A stretch of DNA of 64,000 bases from an uncultured Aquimarina sp. (lineage in GTDB: Bacteria; Bacteroidota; Bacteroidia; Flavobacteriales; Flavobacteriaceae), in contig CANNBP010000012.1 in assembly GCA_947502885.1 (NCBI GenBank), forward strand, positions 62,001 through 126,000. The letters are read 5' to 3'. Positions 1-8,390 of this stretch are shown one piece after another. Position 1 is the first letter of the stretch. Each line of letters begins with the position of its first letter. The notes under the pieces were generated by a model that saw only the letters and a list, made by a program, of their open reading frames with translations, was not told the origin of the DNA and made no database searches. Position numbers and translations under genes: made by a program.

Positions 1-120
1 TTCAACATCTATTACTTCTTCTATAAATACCTTACCTGGTAAGGTAAAATCAATCAACATAACCAATGATACTATTACGGTAATTCCAATAGAAATAATA
101 TATTTTCTATTTTTTCTCAT
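1..120 (-). CDS. N-terminal fragment of a membrane-anchored protein
   Basis: Forty codons run from an ATG at 120 to the left edge without a stop, so the gene continues outside the window. The peptide starts with a basic stretch (MRKNRKY) followed by a hydrophobic segment at about residues 8-24, which looks like a signal anchor or uncleaved signal peptide. The visible part is too short for a family call. The 230 bases upstream contain no other gene in this orientation before the decayed gene at 351-704. Confidence 0.55.
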   Translation of the reverse strand, partial: MRKNRKYIISIGITVIVSLVMLIDFTLPGKVFIEEVIDVE

Positions 121-350
121 TGTTTTTTAAGGTTATTGCTGACGTATTTATGTATATGTGTCATAGTAAGACAAAAAGTTACCTTATTTCTCGATTTTTT
201 ACATGGACTTATTCATTATCCATCTTTAAAACACTACCCAGTTATACAAATTGATGCAGTTTTGATATGAGATGATGGTAGCTTTATAGTTTTGAATTGG
301 ACGTATCGGGGTTGCCACCTTTGTTTCTTTTAAAAGGGGTTTTTATAATC

Positions 351-704
351 CTAATAAACAGATTTAGCATCAACTTCATTCTCACCGGTTAGGTAACGCA
401 TCATGCAATAAAAACTTAGTGCACTAGAATCGTTAACATAGTCGAATTATGTTTTGTTATCTACCATTTGCTGACGAGTGTTATAATTGTGATCAAACTC
501 TTTTTTATCCAAAAAATTAGAAATCCAGCTAGGATGTTGCTCCATATAACTCTTGGCTTTGTCTATAATAAGCTTATTTTGATTGGGGGTTCGACCGTAC
601 TGTCTCCGTTGCTCTGGAGTGAGATTTACCGTTTTATCCAAAAGTATAATCTCAATTGGTAGCCTTACTCATAAAAGCAACATAGATTTTTGCGGGCTAG
701 TCAT
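351..704 (-). pseudogene. Decayed gene with two in-frame stop codons
   Basis: One frame from an ATG at 704 to a TAG at 351 reads as plausible protein of about 117 codons, interrupted by TGA at about 671-669 and TAA at about 449-447. The middle block starts DKTVNLTPEQRRQYGRT and contains KAKSYMEQHPSWISNFLD. After the second stop the same frame continues FDYVNDSSALSFYCMMRYLT and ends at a normal stop. Protein-like composition on both sides of both stops is the argument for a broken gene rather than chance. I do not recognise the family. The middle part alone could be a short live ORF starting at TTG 641, but that start is weak. Confidence 0.45.
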
Positions 705-761
705 TTTTTCTGATGAGTGTATGTATAATCATGTTAGTTATCTTTTTTAACAATATAAATA

Positions 762-1307
762 TTAATATCTTCTCCTCATTTTCTTTCTAAACACTCCTCG
801 TGCCGATAAATATCCTTTTTTTTGTTTCTTAAAAAGCATTTCAATACTTTCTCCGTTTACCCCTTGCCATGTTCCATTTTCGGTTTTCTTTATTGGATCA
901 TATATATATTTCTGATGATAGTAAATTCCTTTATCTTCACTATAAGATAAATAAAGCATTACATTTTCATACTTTTCAAATTCAGGTTTTCCATAGTGGT
1001 CGTACGCAATAAAATCAATCGTATCTGTCTCTAATTCATTATATACATTCTTAAGTACTTTATATTTGCTTTTAAATCCATTGTCCATTACAAAACTTAT
1101 TCTACGTATTGTATCTCCTGATATTGAATCAATTTTTATTTGAGTATGTTTCTCATTTGGGTCAAATTCTGTAACAGAAATTTTTTCTCCAATGAATGCA
1201 TATAAATTTACGGAGTCATTACTTAATTTAAAGACAGACATTTTTTTCATATCGGTCGATTTACAGCTGACTATAACTAACAGGAATAAAGGAAATATTT
1301 TTTTCAT
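762..1307 (-). CDS. Predicted lipoprotein of unknown function
   Basis: A 181-residue protein with a lipoprotein signal: MKKIFPLFLLVIVSCKS, with the lipidated Cys at about residue 15 after LVIVS, so it is probably anchored in the outer or inner membrane. The mature part is rich in beta-type residues and charges and ends in a basic tail (KKMRRRY). I do not recognise the domain. A perfect TAGATTTG on the same strand lies only five bases upstream of the ATG and could be a -7 element giving an almost leaderless mRNA. It is transcribed alone, with about 150 bases to the next gene upstream. Confidence 0.7.
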   Translation of the reverse strand: MKKIFPLFLLVIVSCKSTDMKKMSVFKLSNDSVNLYAFIGEKISVTEFDPNEKHTQIKIDSISGDTIRRISFVMDNGFKSKYKVLKNVYNELETDTIDFIAYDHYGKPEFEKYENVMLYLSYSEDKGIYYHQKYIYDPIKKTENGTWQGVNGESIEMLFKKQKKGYLSARGVFRKKMRRRY

Positions 1308-1311
1308 ACTT

Positions 1312-1319
1312 CAAATCTA
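1312..1319 (-). promoter_or_regulatory. Possible -7 element TAGATTTG
   Basis: The minus strand reads TAGATTTG, a perfect match to the Bacteroidota TAnnTTTG -7 consensus, ending five bases before the ATG of the lipoprotein gene. No clear -33 TTG at the usual spacing was found, so this could be chance in AT-rich DNA. Confidence 0.25.
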
Positions 1320-1455
1320 AATGCTATACACAAATTTTAAGAATTTAAATGAGTAAACTATACTTAAATTTGAGTGAAAGTATGTTTTGGATTAGTCAAA
1401 TGTTTTATAACAATTGCATATAATAACTGCATTTTTCAGAAAACCTTTGAAGCGA

Positions 1456-1893
1456 TCAAATTCTGTTTGATATTTGTTTTGGCCATTTCCAGGCATACCA
1501 AACAATTAGTATCGTAATAAAGCTTTCTAAGATTGCTTCAAAAACATAAAAACTATACCAAGGAGTCAAAGAGTTAACCGCAATCAAAAGCATCATGAGA
1601 GTAAAAAGTATTCCGAATATGATATTGAGAATCCTACTAATTTTTGGTTTCATAAGGATCGATGCTATAATCATTACAGTAGGGATCGCTAAAACTATGG
1701 AAGCAATTAACAATTTTGTAGGGCTATCCAATATATTTACCCCTGTTAAAAGGCTATCTACTTTTTCTGGAACATATAACTCAAAATAATCTGCATAGAT
1801 ATAACAAAATAATACAGCTGTCCATAATAAAGAAAGTTTGATTTTGATATTTACTTTTGGATTTTCTAACATAATACGTTGCTTTTCAATCAT
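1456..1893 (-). CDS. DUF6326-like four-helix membrane protein
   Basis: A 145-residue, very hydrophobic protein with about four membrane segments (residues about 20-38, 60-80, 88-108, 118-136). The N-terminal stretch LENPKVNIKIKLSLLW and the YIYADYFELYVP segment resemble the DUF6326 family as I remember it. The family's role is unknown to me. The start may be the ATG at 1893 or the internal ATG at 1872 (MLENPKV), which fits the family start better. It stands alone in its orientation. Confidence 0.7.
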   Translation of the reverse strand: MIEKQRIMLENPKVNIKIKLSLLWTAVLFCYIYADYFELYVPEKVDSLLTGVNILDSPTKLLIASIVLAIPTVMIIASILMKPKISRILNIIFGILFTLMMLLIAVNSLTPWYSFYVFEAILESFITILIVWYAWKWPKQISNRI

Positions 1894-2018
1894 TCATATT
1901 TGATGTATTACTAATTAAAAAGACGTAAAAACTCCAGTAATGGTTGCCTGATCAACAGATTTTAGATACAATTGCGTTTTAGTGACTAAGTTCAATATTA
2001 TACTGATCAAAAATCTCT

Positions 2019-2026
2019 TAGATTTG
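2019..2026 (+). promoter_or_regulatory. Possible -7 element TAGATTTG for the SDR gene
   Basis: A perfect TAnnTTTG match about 70 bases before the SDR start on the same strand. The -33 part is not convincing, so confidence is low. Confidence 0.3.
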
Positions 2027-2096
2027 TGTAAGGCGTATTGAGTCTCTATTGATAGGTATATTTACAATTCATTCATCATAATCATCAAAACTAAAA

Positions 2097-2756
2097 ATGA
2101 AAACAGGTATAATAACTGGATCTAGTAGAGGAATAGGATTAGCAACCCTAGAGCTTTTGGTAGCAAATGCAGATGTTAACCTTATAGGAACCTCGACCTC
2201 TGGAAAATCCTCTATTTCTCAACCCAATGTAAACTTCTATGCTTTGGATCTTTCTAATAGTGAGTCTATTCAAGGTTTTGCTGCTACGATTGGAAATCAA
2301 AAAATTGATTTTCTAATTAACAATGCAGGTATTTTGATCGAAAAATGGGATGAAGCAGTAATCAATCTGGATCAATTAAAACAAACTTTTGGTGTAAATC
2401 TATTCGGAACCATTGAATTGACAGAAAGGTTGTTGCCAAATTTCAATAAAGATGCACACATAGTTAATATTACTTCTGAATGGGGTTCTTTTAGCGAAAA
2501 GAATTTTGATGAATATCAACCTCATTATAAAATGTCTAAATCTGCTCTTAATATGTACACCAAACTACTGAGTAAAAGATTAGAAAAACAACAAATAATT
2601 GTATCCTCACTTGATCCAGGATGGACACAGACCGATATGGGAGGACCTGATGCAACCCAAACACCTATTGATGTCGCACAAGACATTAAAAAATTGCTAA
2701 ATACAAAACCAAAAAGTGGTCAATTTTGGCATCAAGGAAATATTCGAGAATGGTAA
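2097..2756 (+). CDS. SDR-family NAD(P)-dependent oxidoreductase
   Basis: A 219-residue classical-type short-chain dehydrogenase/reductase. The Rossmann motif TGSSRGIG is at residues 7-14, NNAG at about 75-78, a catalytic Ser in NITS at about 127, and the YxxxK pair at Tyr144 and Lys148. It is cytosolic and should oxidise or reduce a small alcohol or carbonyl compound with NAD(P). The substrate cannot be read from sequence. It is slightly short for the family (usually about 245), with a reduced C-terminal substrate loop. It starts at the ATG at 2097 and stands alone. Confidence 0.9.
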   Translation: MKTGIITGSSRGIGLATLELLVANADVNLIGTSTSGKSSISQPNVNFYALDLSNSESIQGFAATIGNQKIDFLINNAGILIEKWDEAVINLDQLKQTFGVNLFGTIELTERLLPNFNKDAHIVNITSEWGSFSEKNFDEYQPHYKMSKSALNMYTKLLSKRLEKQQIIVSSLDPGWTQTDMGGPDATQTPIDVAQDIKKLLNTKPKSGQFWHQGNIREW

Positions 2757-2834
2757 ATGTATCATTTATTTAAATCCTAAAATTTTTAAATGTTATCATT
2801 AATAACTTTATATTTATAAGTCATATTACATCTT

Positions 2835-3335
2835 ATGAAAACCAAACTAATTTTATTCGTTCTTATGTTACCGGTTTTAACGTATTGTCAAACTTCTGAT
2901 TTGTCATTATTCAAAAACTTAGTTTCAAAAACCTGGAACGCCGAGGGCAACTGGGGAGATGGTAGCAAGTTTAAACAAGAGATTGTTATGAATTATTCTT
3001 TGGACAGTACTCTTGTTGTTGTCAAATCTATAGGGTACATCAACAAAGAACAAACCAAAGAAGGTTTAAGAAATCATGGAATACGACAATATGATAAAAA
3101 GTCTAATCGTATAAAATTTTGGGAGTTTGATGTATTTGGAGGATTAACAGAAGGAACTGTATTTTCTGAAGGAAAAAATATAGTTTACCAATACAAATAT
3201 GGAGAATCAGTCGTTACCGATATGTGGGAATATGTAGACGATTACACTTATAATTTTAAAGTCGGTTCTTATGCAGATGGTGTTTGGAAACAAGTCTATT
3301 TAAGTACACAGTTTAAATCCAACAAAAAGCAATAA
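2835..3335 (+). CDS. Secreted protein of unknown function, possible small beta-barrel
   Basis: A 166-residue protein with a Sec-type N-terminus (MKTKLILFVLMLPVLTYCQ). The Cys is preceded by Tyr, so it is a poor lipobox and ordinary signal cleavage is more likely. The mature part alternates beta-type residues with conserved-looking patches (NHGIRQYD, KFWEFDVFGGLTEGT, VGSYADGVWKQV). It recalls lipocalin- or DUF1579-like barrels, but I cannot name a family. It follows the SDR gene by 78 bases on the same strand and may be cotranscribed. Confidence 0.65.
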   Translation: MKTKLILFVLMLPVLTYCQTSDLSLFKNLVSKTWNAEGNWGDGSKFKQEIVMNYSLDSTLVVVKSIGYINKEQTKEGLRNHGIRQYDKKSNRIKFWEFDVFGGLTEGTVFSEGKNIVYQYKYGESVVTDMWEYVDDYTYNFKVGSYADGVWKQVYLSTQFKSNKKQ

Positions 3336-3741
3336 ACACCTTTCTCTTAAATCATAAAAGCTAGTCCACCTTTGTTTAATCTTAAAACTTGTTGTTTTAT
3401 TATTTTGAATACCTCAACAAATTTTAACAAAGGCAAACTAACCAATTAAATAATCACCTTAGTAATTACTCACCCCATTTTATATATGAAACAGCCTATG
3501 TACCCTTAAAAAAATAAAGCGTGAGTACCATACTGTACTTTTTATTGTCTGACATAATCTTTAACCCAGTTTAAGATTATACCTTGCTTATTTTTAGTAT
3601 TATCAATCGTTTTTTAATTGGTCAAAACTACGAATAAAACAAAATGAGTATATCACCCGTTGTGGGTGATATTAACCAAAAATGATTTTTGAAAAATTAT
3701 GGGATTAGTCCCCTTAATTGAAGTCGTTATCTTGTATAGAA
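3336..3741. other. Gene-free gap between convergent genes
   Basis: This 406-base AT-rich stretch separates the ends of two convergent genes. I see no coding frame. The only structure is an inverted repeat, ATATCACCC-GTTGT-GGGTGATAT at 3650-3672. It has a 9-bp stem but no clear T-run on either strand, so it is a possible factor-independent terminator or protein-binding palindrome near the 3' end of the methyltransferase gene. Confidence 0.5.
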
Positions 3742-4416
3742 TTATTTAACTGCCGTAGTATAGACACCTTCCATCTGAAAAGTATTTCCTTCAAACTCTA
3801 TGGCCGGTTCTTTTATAACCTGTGTTGATATATTATCAAAACCAACATTTTCTAACAAGTCTTCTAGATCTTGATATTCGTATTTCTCGAATCCGTATTG
3901 AGTAAATTCTAATTGCTCCATAAAGCTTTTGGATCGATAAGCAATAAGTAGTTTTCCTCCAGGTTTTAAAACACGTAACAATTCTAGAATGTTTTGTTCC
4001 GGTTTTGGCCAAAAGTAAAGTGTATTTGTAGTAGTAATACAATCAAAACTATGGTCAGGAAACGGAAGTTCTTCTATAGAAGCTTGTTTAAATTCTACCA
4101 CTCCCTTATCAATCAAATCGCTATTTAGCAAATTTGCCTCTGCTACCATGGTTGTAGAAAAGTCTACTCCCCTATATTTTAAGTTTTCCCCCATGGCCAA
4201 TAGATCTTTTATAAAGAAGCCATTACCCATTCCTATTTCCAAAATATGATTTCCATCATAAGGTTTAAGTACTTTGTACGAATTAAGGCAAATGTGTCTA
4301 TTCCCTTTATTCATTCTTAAACCAATTTGTCTCCCCGTTTCCCCATCGGGTTGCCTTAAATGTTTTGCAAGTTCTTTAGGAGATAGTGTAGTATCTGGAG
4401 TAAATTTTTCGGCCAT
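3742..4416 (-). CDS. Class I SAM-dependent methyltransferase
   Basis: A 224-residue cytosolic methyltransferase of the Methyltransf_11/UbiE-like type. Motif I (ILEIGMGNG) is at about residues 58-66, with later acidic and hydrophobic SAM-pocket strands (YRGVDFS, FDCITTTNTLYFWPKPE) and the post-motif LRVLKPGGKLL at about 142-152. The substrate is not predictable. It starts at the ATG at 4416 and has no operon partner. Confidence 0.9.
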   Translation of the reverse strand: MAEKFTPDTTLSPKELAKHLRQPDGETGRQIGLRMNKGNRHICLNSYKVLKPYDGNHILEIGMGNGFFIKDLLAMGENLKYRGVDFSTTMVAEANLLNSDLIDKGVVEFKQASIEELPFPDHSFDCITTTNTLYFWPKPEQNILELLRVLKPGGKLLIAYRSKSFMEQLEFTQYGFEKYEYQDLEDLLENVGFDNISTQVIKEPAIEFEGNTFQMEGVYTTAVK

Positions 4417-4566
4417 AGTATTATTCTTTATATAGCATAATTAGAGGTAAAAAACATAATTTTCAATTTGATTATAGTCTCTTTTTGATATGCATAAAGG
4501 TAATTAATTCAAAGTTACTCAACCATTAAAATTATGTCTAAATAACTTTCATAACAAAGTACTCAA

Positions 4567-5211
4567 TCATTGAGTCACTTCTGATTTTCTCCAGATGATA
4601 TACTCTATAATCCAGTCTTTGATTTGGTCCTCTGTTAGCTTTAGGTTTTCTATATCAACAGTATCTGGAAGTGACAAATCTCCAGAAATTTCATACATTA
4701 TATTTGATTTATCCAAATAGGCATAGGTATGCTGATGGTAATCTGTATAGGTTTTTACCTTTCCTTTTCTCAACTCTTTTATTTTTTGGTACTTGTCACC
4801 AACACACAATCCATATTGATCTTTGATCAAAGACTCTTTAATATAGACATCATTTAACTTTAACGTATCTTCAGAATCCATTCTAAAGAAACAAACGTTA
4901 TCAGTTCCTTTTTTCAACTCATATAATGGAAAATCAGGGCCGTCTTGCTGTCCCATTTTTTTTGTAACACTCATGTTACTAAAAGTTTTTTTTAACTGTT
5001 GAAGCATTTCTTCTTTCTCAAAAGGAAGCATGATATCTTGAATTCTATTTTCGTAAATAGTAATTTTTCCTTCCTTATCGACTATACGATTTTCAACATC
5101 ATTAGTAACTACCTGTATCGAATCTTTTAAAGTAGCTTCTTTGTCTTGTTTTTGATGCTTTCCACAAGCTAATAACACACAACTTACTACTAGTATAAAT
5201 ATATTTTTCAT
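4567..5211 (-). CDS. Lipoprotein, weakly DUF1131-like
   Basis: A 214-residue lipoprotein: MKNIFILVVSCVLLACGKH, with the lipobox LLAC at about residues 13-16. The C-terminal half has a segment with isolated Cys residues, then YEISGDLSLPDTVDIENL and DWIIEYIIWRK. That ending resembles the tail of DUF1131 (the E. coli YfeY type), but the match is from memory and weak. It overlaps the upstream SUKH gene by four bases (ATGA), so the two are probably translationally coupled and work together. Confidence 0.65.
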   Translation of the reverse strand: MKNIFILVVSCVLLACGKHQKQDKEATLKDSIQVVTNDVENRIVDKEGKITIYENRIQDIMLPFEKEEMLQQLKKTFSNMSVTKKMGQQDGPDFPLYELKKGTDNVCFFRMDSEDTLKLNDVYIKESLIKDQYGLCVGDKYQKIKELRKGKVKTYTDYHQHTYAYLDKSNIMYEISGDLSLPDTVDIENLKLTEDQIKDWIIEYIIWRKSEVTQ

Positions 5212-5885
5212 TTTGCTATGCTTAATTCATTTATTGCTTTTTTCAGAAATTCAAAATATAACCTATGAGCATCCTTAGTACTTTCTATTTCTTGATAGCT
5301 AATCGCAATGGAGTTTTTATAAACCAAATCAAATTTTACCCAACCCCCTATTTTTTTGATTACATATTTTGGTTGCTCTTCTCCAATTACATAATCATAT
5401 TCAAAATCTCTTAAAAACTTGGTACGGATTGTATTTATATCTAATAACTTATCTTCATGTATTAAAGATAAAGATGCTATTTTTCTACCTTGTGATGGCT
5501 CAAAATAAAAGTCTAAAAGTTTATACTCTTTATTATAAAAAGAAAGCATCTCATCTAAGTTCTTAAAACTTAAAATAATTTCAGAATTTCTTGGAAGTAT
5601 ATAAAGTATATTCCCTTTATTTTTTAAACAACATATAATATCTCCATCTATAGTTGATCCTAGTTGAACAGCTTCTTTAAGATCATTATTAGTAAAATTG
5701 CTATCAAACTCCCAAAAGTCAAAATCCGAAAACGTACTGTATATCACCTGTTCATCGGGTTGGGTAATATTAATAAGCCCGCAATAGCAACCGTATCCAT
5801 ATTCTTTTAGAAACTGCGCATATGATTCGGGAAGATAATCTATATCAATTTTGATCGATTTGATATGTGTAATTACTTTTATCAT
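5208..5885 (-). CDS. SMI1/KNR4 (SUKH) family protein
   Basis: A 225-residue cytosolic protein. Residues about 17-38 (LPESYAQFLKEYGYG followed by a Gly/Cys turn) match the SUKH signature, and hydrophobic/acidic blocks follow (DFDFWEFDSNF). SUKH domains are common immunity proteins against secreted toxins but also occur as free-standing adaptors. The gene overlaps the downstream lipoprotein gene by four bases. No toxin is visible nearby, so an immunity role is only inference. Confidence 0.7.
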   Translation of the reverse strand: MIKVITHIKSIKIDIDYLPESYAQFLKEYGYGCYCGLINITQPDEQVIYSTFSDFDFWEFDSNFTNNDLKEAVQLGSTIDGDIICCLKNKGNILYILPRNSEIILSFKNLDEMLSFYNKEYKLLDFYFEPSQGRKIASLSLIHEDKLLDINTIRTKFLRDFEYDYVIGEEQPKYVIKKIGGWVKFDLVYKNSIAISYQEIESTKDAHRLYFEFLKKAINELSIAK

Positions 5886-6041
5886 AGTGCCTTTAAGGGG
5901 TATTCTATTTTAAATTCTAATCTAGTTTTTTATTCGTTATTCTACTCATAAAACAACTATTTCTTAATGCATCAAAGTAGATGCCATACCTCTAGTATGA
6001 ATGTTAATTTTTTCGACTTTTTTTTAAAATATCAATATCAT

Positions 6042-6887
6042 TCAATCCTTTAAAAAAGTTCCCACATGCTCTACAAACTCAATCCACTGATCCTCTTGTA
6101 TATATGTCATTGAATTCGAAATTTCAATAAAAGTTGAGCTTGAAAAAATAGCATTTATTCTTCTACCTAATTCAATTGGAAACAATTCAACATCATCCTT
6201 TCCCCATAAAATTAACACTGGTTTTTTAAACTGTCGTAATTCTTCTGCTGCCCATAATGTATATTTTGGATCCCATTCTATAGCCATTCTTTTAAAATCT
6301 CTTCGAATTGCTCTTTGCTCTGTAAAGCTTTTGATATACAAATCGAACAACTCTTCTCCTTTTAGCGAATGTGATAACAAACCAAAGGCGATATTTTTTT
6401 TCAGAAAATTTGTTGATTTAAATAGTTCCCCCATTAACCATAGATACCCAGGCAATTTGACTAGCGATTTAATCGACTTAAACTTTTTAGGCGGAAATAT
6501 TTCAAACCCTTCACAATTACTAAGTATCAAATGAGAAACCTTATCAGGGTATTTTGCCGTAAAAAACTGAGCAAAAACTCCTCCTGTATCATTGGCAAGA
6601 AGTATAGTTTCATTCAAATTAAGCATATTCATTAGAGAGGCAATACTATTAGCTATACCATTTGGAGTAAAATCAAATTCATTGCGAATTGGAATCTTAT
6701 GTCCGCCAAAAGGAAACTCAGGCACTATACATAGATAGTTTTGAGATAATGTTGGAAGTATTTTTCGCCAAGTATTGCCATTAGATAAGGCACCATGTAT
6801 AAAAATAATTGGTCTTCCTTTTCCATATGTGCTATACTGAATTCTATTTTCTTTGATTTTAATCTGCCCCATTTTGTTGCTTAACAT
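6042..6887 (-). CDS. Alpha/beta hydrolase with altered catalytic residues
   Basis: A 281-residue alpha/beta-hydrolase fold protein. The oxyanion motif HGALSNGNTW is at about residues 31-40 and the nucleophile elbow reads LLANDTGGVFAQ, placing Asp100 where esterases have Ser. The acid is in WGKDDVE at about 231-232. The segment that normally carries the catalytic His (GHFxxxE) reads SMTYIQEDQW, with Thr where His is expected. An Asp nucleophile is typical of haloalkane or fluoroacetate dehalogenases, but these need the His. The ATG at 6887 is preferred over the TTG at 6899. The AraC regulator lies 56 bases upstream on the same strand. Confidence 0.8.
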   Translation of the reverse strand: MLSNKMGQIKIKENRIQYSTYGKGRPIIFIHGALSNGNTWRKILPTLSQNYLCIVPEFPFGGHKIPIRNEFDFTPNGIANSIASLMNMLNLNETILLANDTGGVFAQFFTAKYPDKVSHLILSNCEGFEIFPPKKFKSIKSLVKLPGYLWLMGELFKSTNFLKKNIAFGLLSHSLKGEELFDLYIKSFTEQRAIRRDFKRMAIEWDPKYTLWAAEELRQFKKPVLILWGKDDVELFPIELGRRINAIFSSSTFIEISNSMTYIQEDQWIEFVEHVGTFLKD

Positions 6888-6943
6888 TGTTTTTAACAAA
6901 GTAAAAGCATAGCATTAGAACAAAATTGTATGAAACGACTATA

Positions 6944-7675
6944 TCATTTGAGTACCTGAAAAGGAGTTATACCAAATATTTCTTTAAAAGCTCTATTAAA
7001 ATGCGGGGCATCATAAAATCCAGCATAGTATGTAGCCTGTGTAAAATTATCCCCCTCTAGTAGTTGGCGGCCTGCTAGTTTAAATCTTTTCCAACGAATA
7101 TACTTTGAGATTGATATCCCTATTTCTTGCTTAAACAAATTTCGAAACCTGCTACTCGATAAAAACACCATTTTTGAGAGCTCCCCTATCTCTATCTTTT
7201 TATCCAAATTATTTTCAATCCAATGGCAGCTTTGAAGAATTCTATCATCGATTTTAAAAACAGATTTAGAATTAAGGATCATATCAATAAAATCCTTTGC
7301 AGTATGAATCGATACAATAGCTTCTTTAAAAAGTAGTTTTCTTTGTTGCTCAAATACACCGGTATCAAAAGTTATTATTTGATCCGTTAACTCAAATTGA
7401 TCTTTAATTAATTTAGGATACCTACTTTCGGGCTCTAAAAAGATAAATACAATGTGATCATTAATTGCAGATTCAAATTCGTGCAAATAATTGGTTGGTA
7501 CAATACAAAAATTGGTTTCTACGGTTTTGTCTTTATTTTTTATTCTAAACTTCTCATTTTTGGATATAACAATTGAAATTAAAAAATGTGCGTGCAAATC
7601 TGTTTTAATGTTATGCCCAGAGTAGATTAGCATATCTTGATCCATTTCTAATGAAAAATTAAGCTTTTCTAACAT
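6944..7675 (-). CDS. AraC-family transcriptional regulator
   Basis: A 243-residue regulator. The N-terminal half (about 1-130) is a cupin-like sensing region and the C-terminal half carries two helix-turn-helix motifs (EIGELSKMVFLSSSRFRNLF at about 169-188, then ATYYAGFYDAPHFNRAFKE), ending in the usual GITPFQ signature. It sits directly upstream of the alpha/beta hydrolase gene and probably controls it or is cotranscribed with it. The ligand is unknown. It starts at the ATG at 7675. Confidence 0.9.
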   Translation of the reverse strand: MLEKLNFSLEMDQDMLIYSGHNIKTDLHAHFLISIVISKNEKFRIKNKDKTVETNFCIVPTNYLHEFESAINDHIVFIFLEPESRYPKLIKDQFELTDQIITFDTGVFEQQRKLLFKEAIVSIHTAKDFIDMILNSKSVFKIDDRILQSCHWIENNLDKKIEIGELSKMVFLSSSRFRNLFKQEIGISISKYIRWKRFKLAGRQLLEGDNFTQATYYAGFYDAPHFNRAFKEIFGITPFQVLK

Positions 7676-7836
7676 TCAGTGCATTTTTAGCTAAGGATAT
7701 TAAACATCCTTGTTCTACATTTTTTATTAGAAATCATATTCGTTCATATTCAAAAAAATCAATAATTGCTGTAAAAAAAAATAGATCAATTTTTCAAACA
7801 CATTTATTATACAGATTTATTTTGTGATACGCCAAA

Positions 7837-8178
7837 CTAGTCTTTTAACAGTTCTTTCTTAAGTTTTTGAAATTTTCTTATTCTATACTTATCCTGCAAA
7901 TTAAAAACAACATGACCAATAATACAAAAAGAAACATAGACTGCAAGTATCCATAAAACCGCTTCGAAATAATTACTCCCTAACCTACCCATAATAGATT
8001 GCGAGTTACTCCTACTTAAATCATTAGATCCGCCCGAATAAAAAGGTGCAACTAAAGCAATCCCTATTCCTACAACAATAACTTTAATCAAGTTCTTCTT
8101 AAAGAAACTAGAATGCATTTTTATATCGTCAATTTTTCTATTGTAAACCTCAAGTCTATTTTTTTGATAATCGGTCAT
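7837..8178 (-). CDS. Small two-helix membrane protein
   Basis: A 113-residue protein with a basic amphipathic N-terminus, two membrane segments (about 29-46 and 70-91), and a strongly basic C-terminal tail (RIRKFQKLKKELLKD). The loop between the helices is Ser/Asn-rich. I do not recognise the family. It stands alone, about 210 bases before the end of the arginine operon. Confidence 0.55.
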   Translation of the reverse strand: MTDYQKNRLEVYNRKIDDIKMHSSFFKKNLIKVIVVGIGIALVAPFYSGGSNDLSRSNSQSIMGRLGSNYFEAVLWILAVYVSFCIIGHVVFNLQDKYRIRKFQKLKKELLKD

Positions 8179-8317
8179 TATTTTACTTCAACATTTTAGT
8201 AATACTTTTTATAAGTGTCACAGTAATACAAAATGTTACTCCTATCTCTAAATACTAAAACAAAAATCGATCAAATTTTGTAATCATATTTAATCCACAT
8301 TATGGAGTTTAATTCTC

Positions 8318-8331
8318 CGAGGCTTGCCTCG
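8318..8331. terminator. Palindrome downstream of argH
   Basis: CGAGGC-TT-GCCTCG is a perfect 6-bp GC stem in an AT-rich gap just beyond the arginine operon. The nonamer CTCCGAGGC recurs at about 8373-8381. No T-run follows on either strand, so an intrinsic terminator is uncertain. Confidence 0.35.
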
Positions 8332-8390
8332 AAATGTAAAAACTGTTTTCCATTGGATGCCTTGTGATCTTGCTCCGAGGCAGTTAACTA

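Noticed and set aside
468..662. 64-codon plus-strand ORF opposite the decayed gene
   Set aside because: The minus-strand frame reads more like protein on both sides of the stops; this one does not.
3650..3672. Operator or riboswitch at the ATATCACCC inverted repeat
   Set aside because: It lies between 3' ends of convergent genes, where regulation of a start is unlikely; noted only as a possible terminator.
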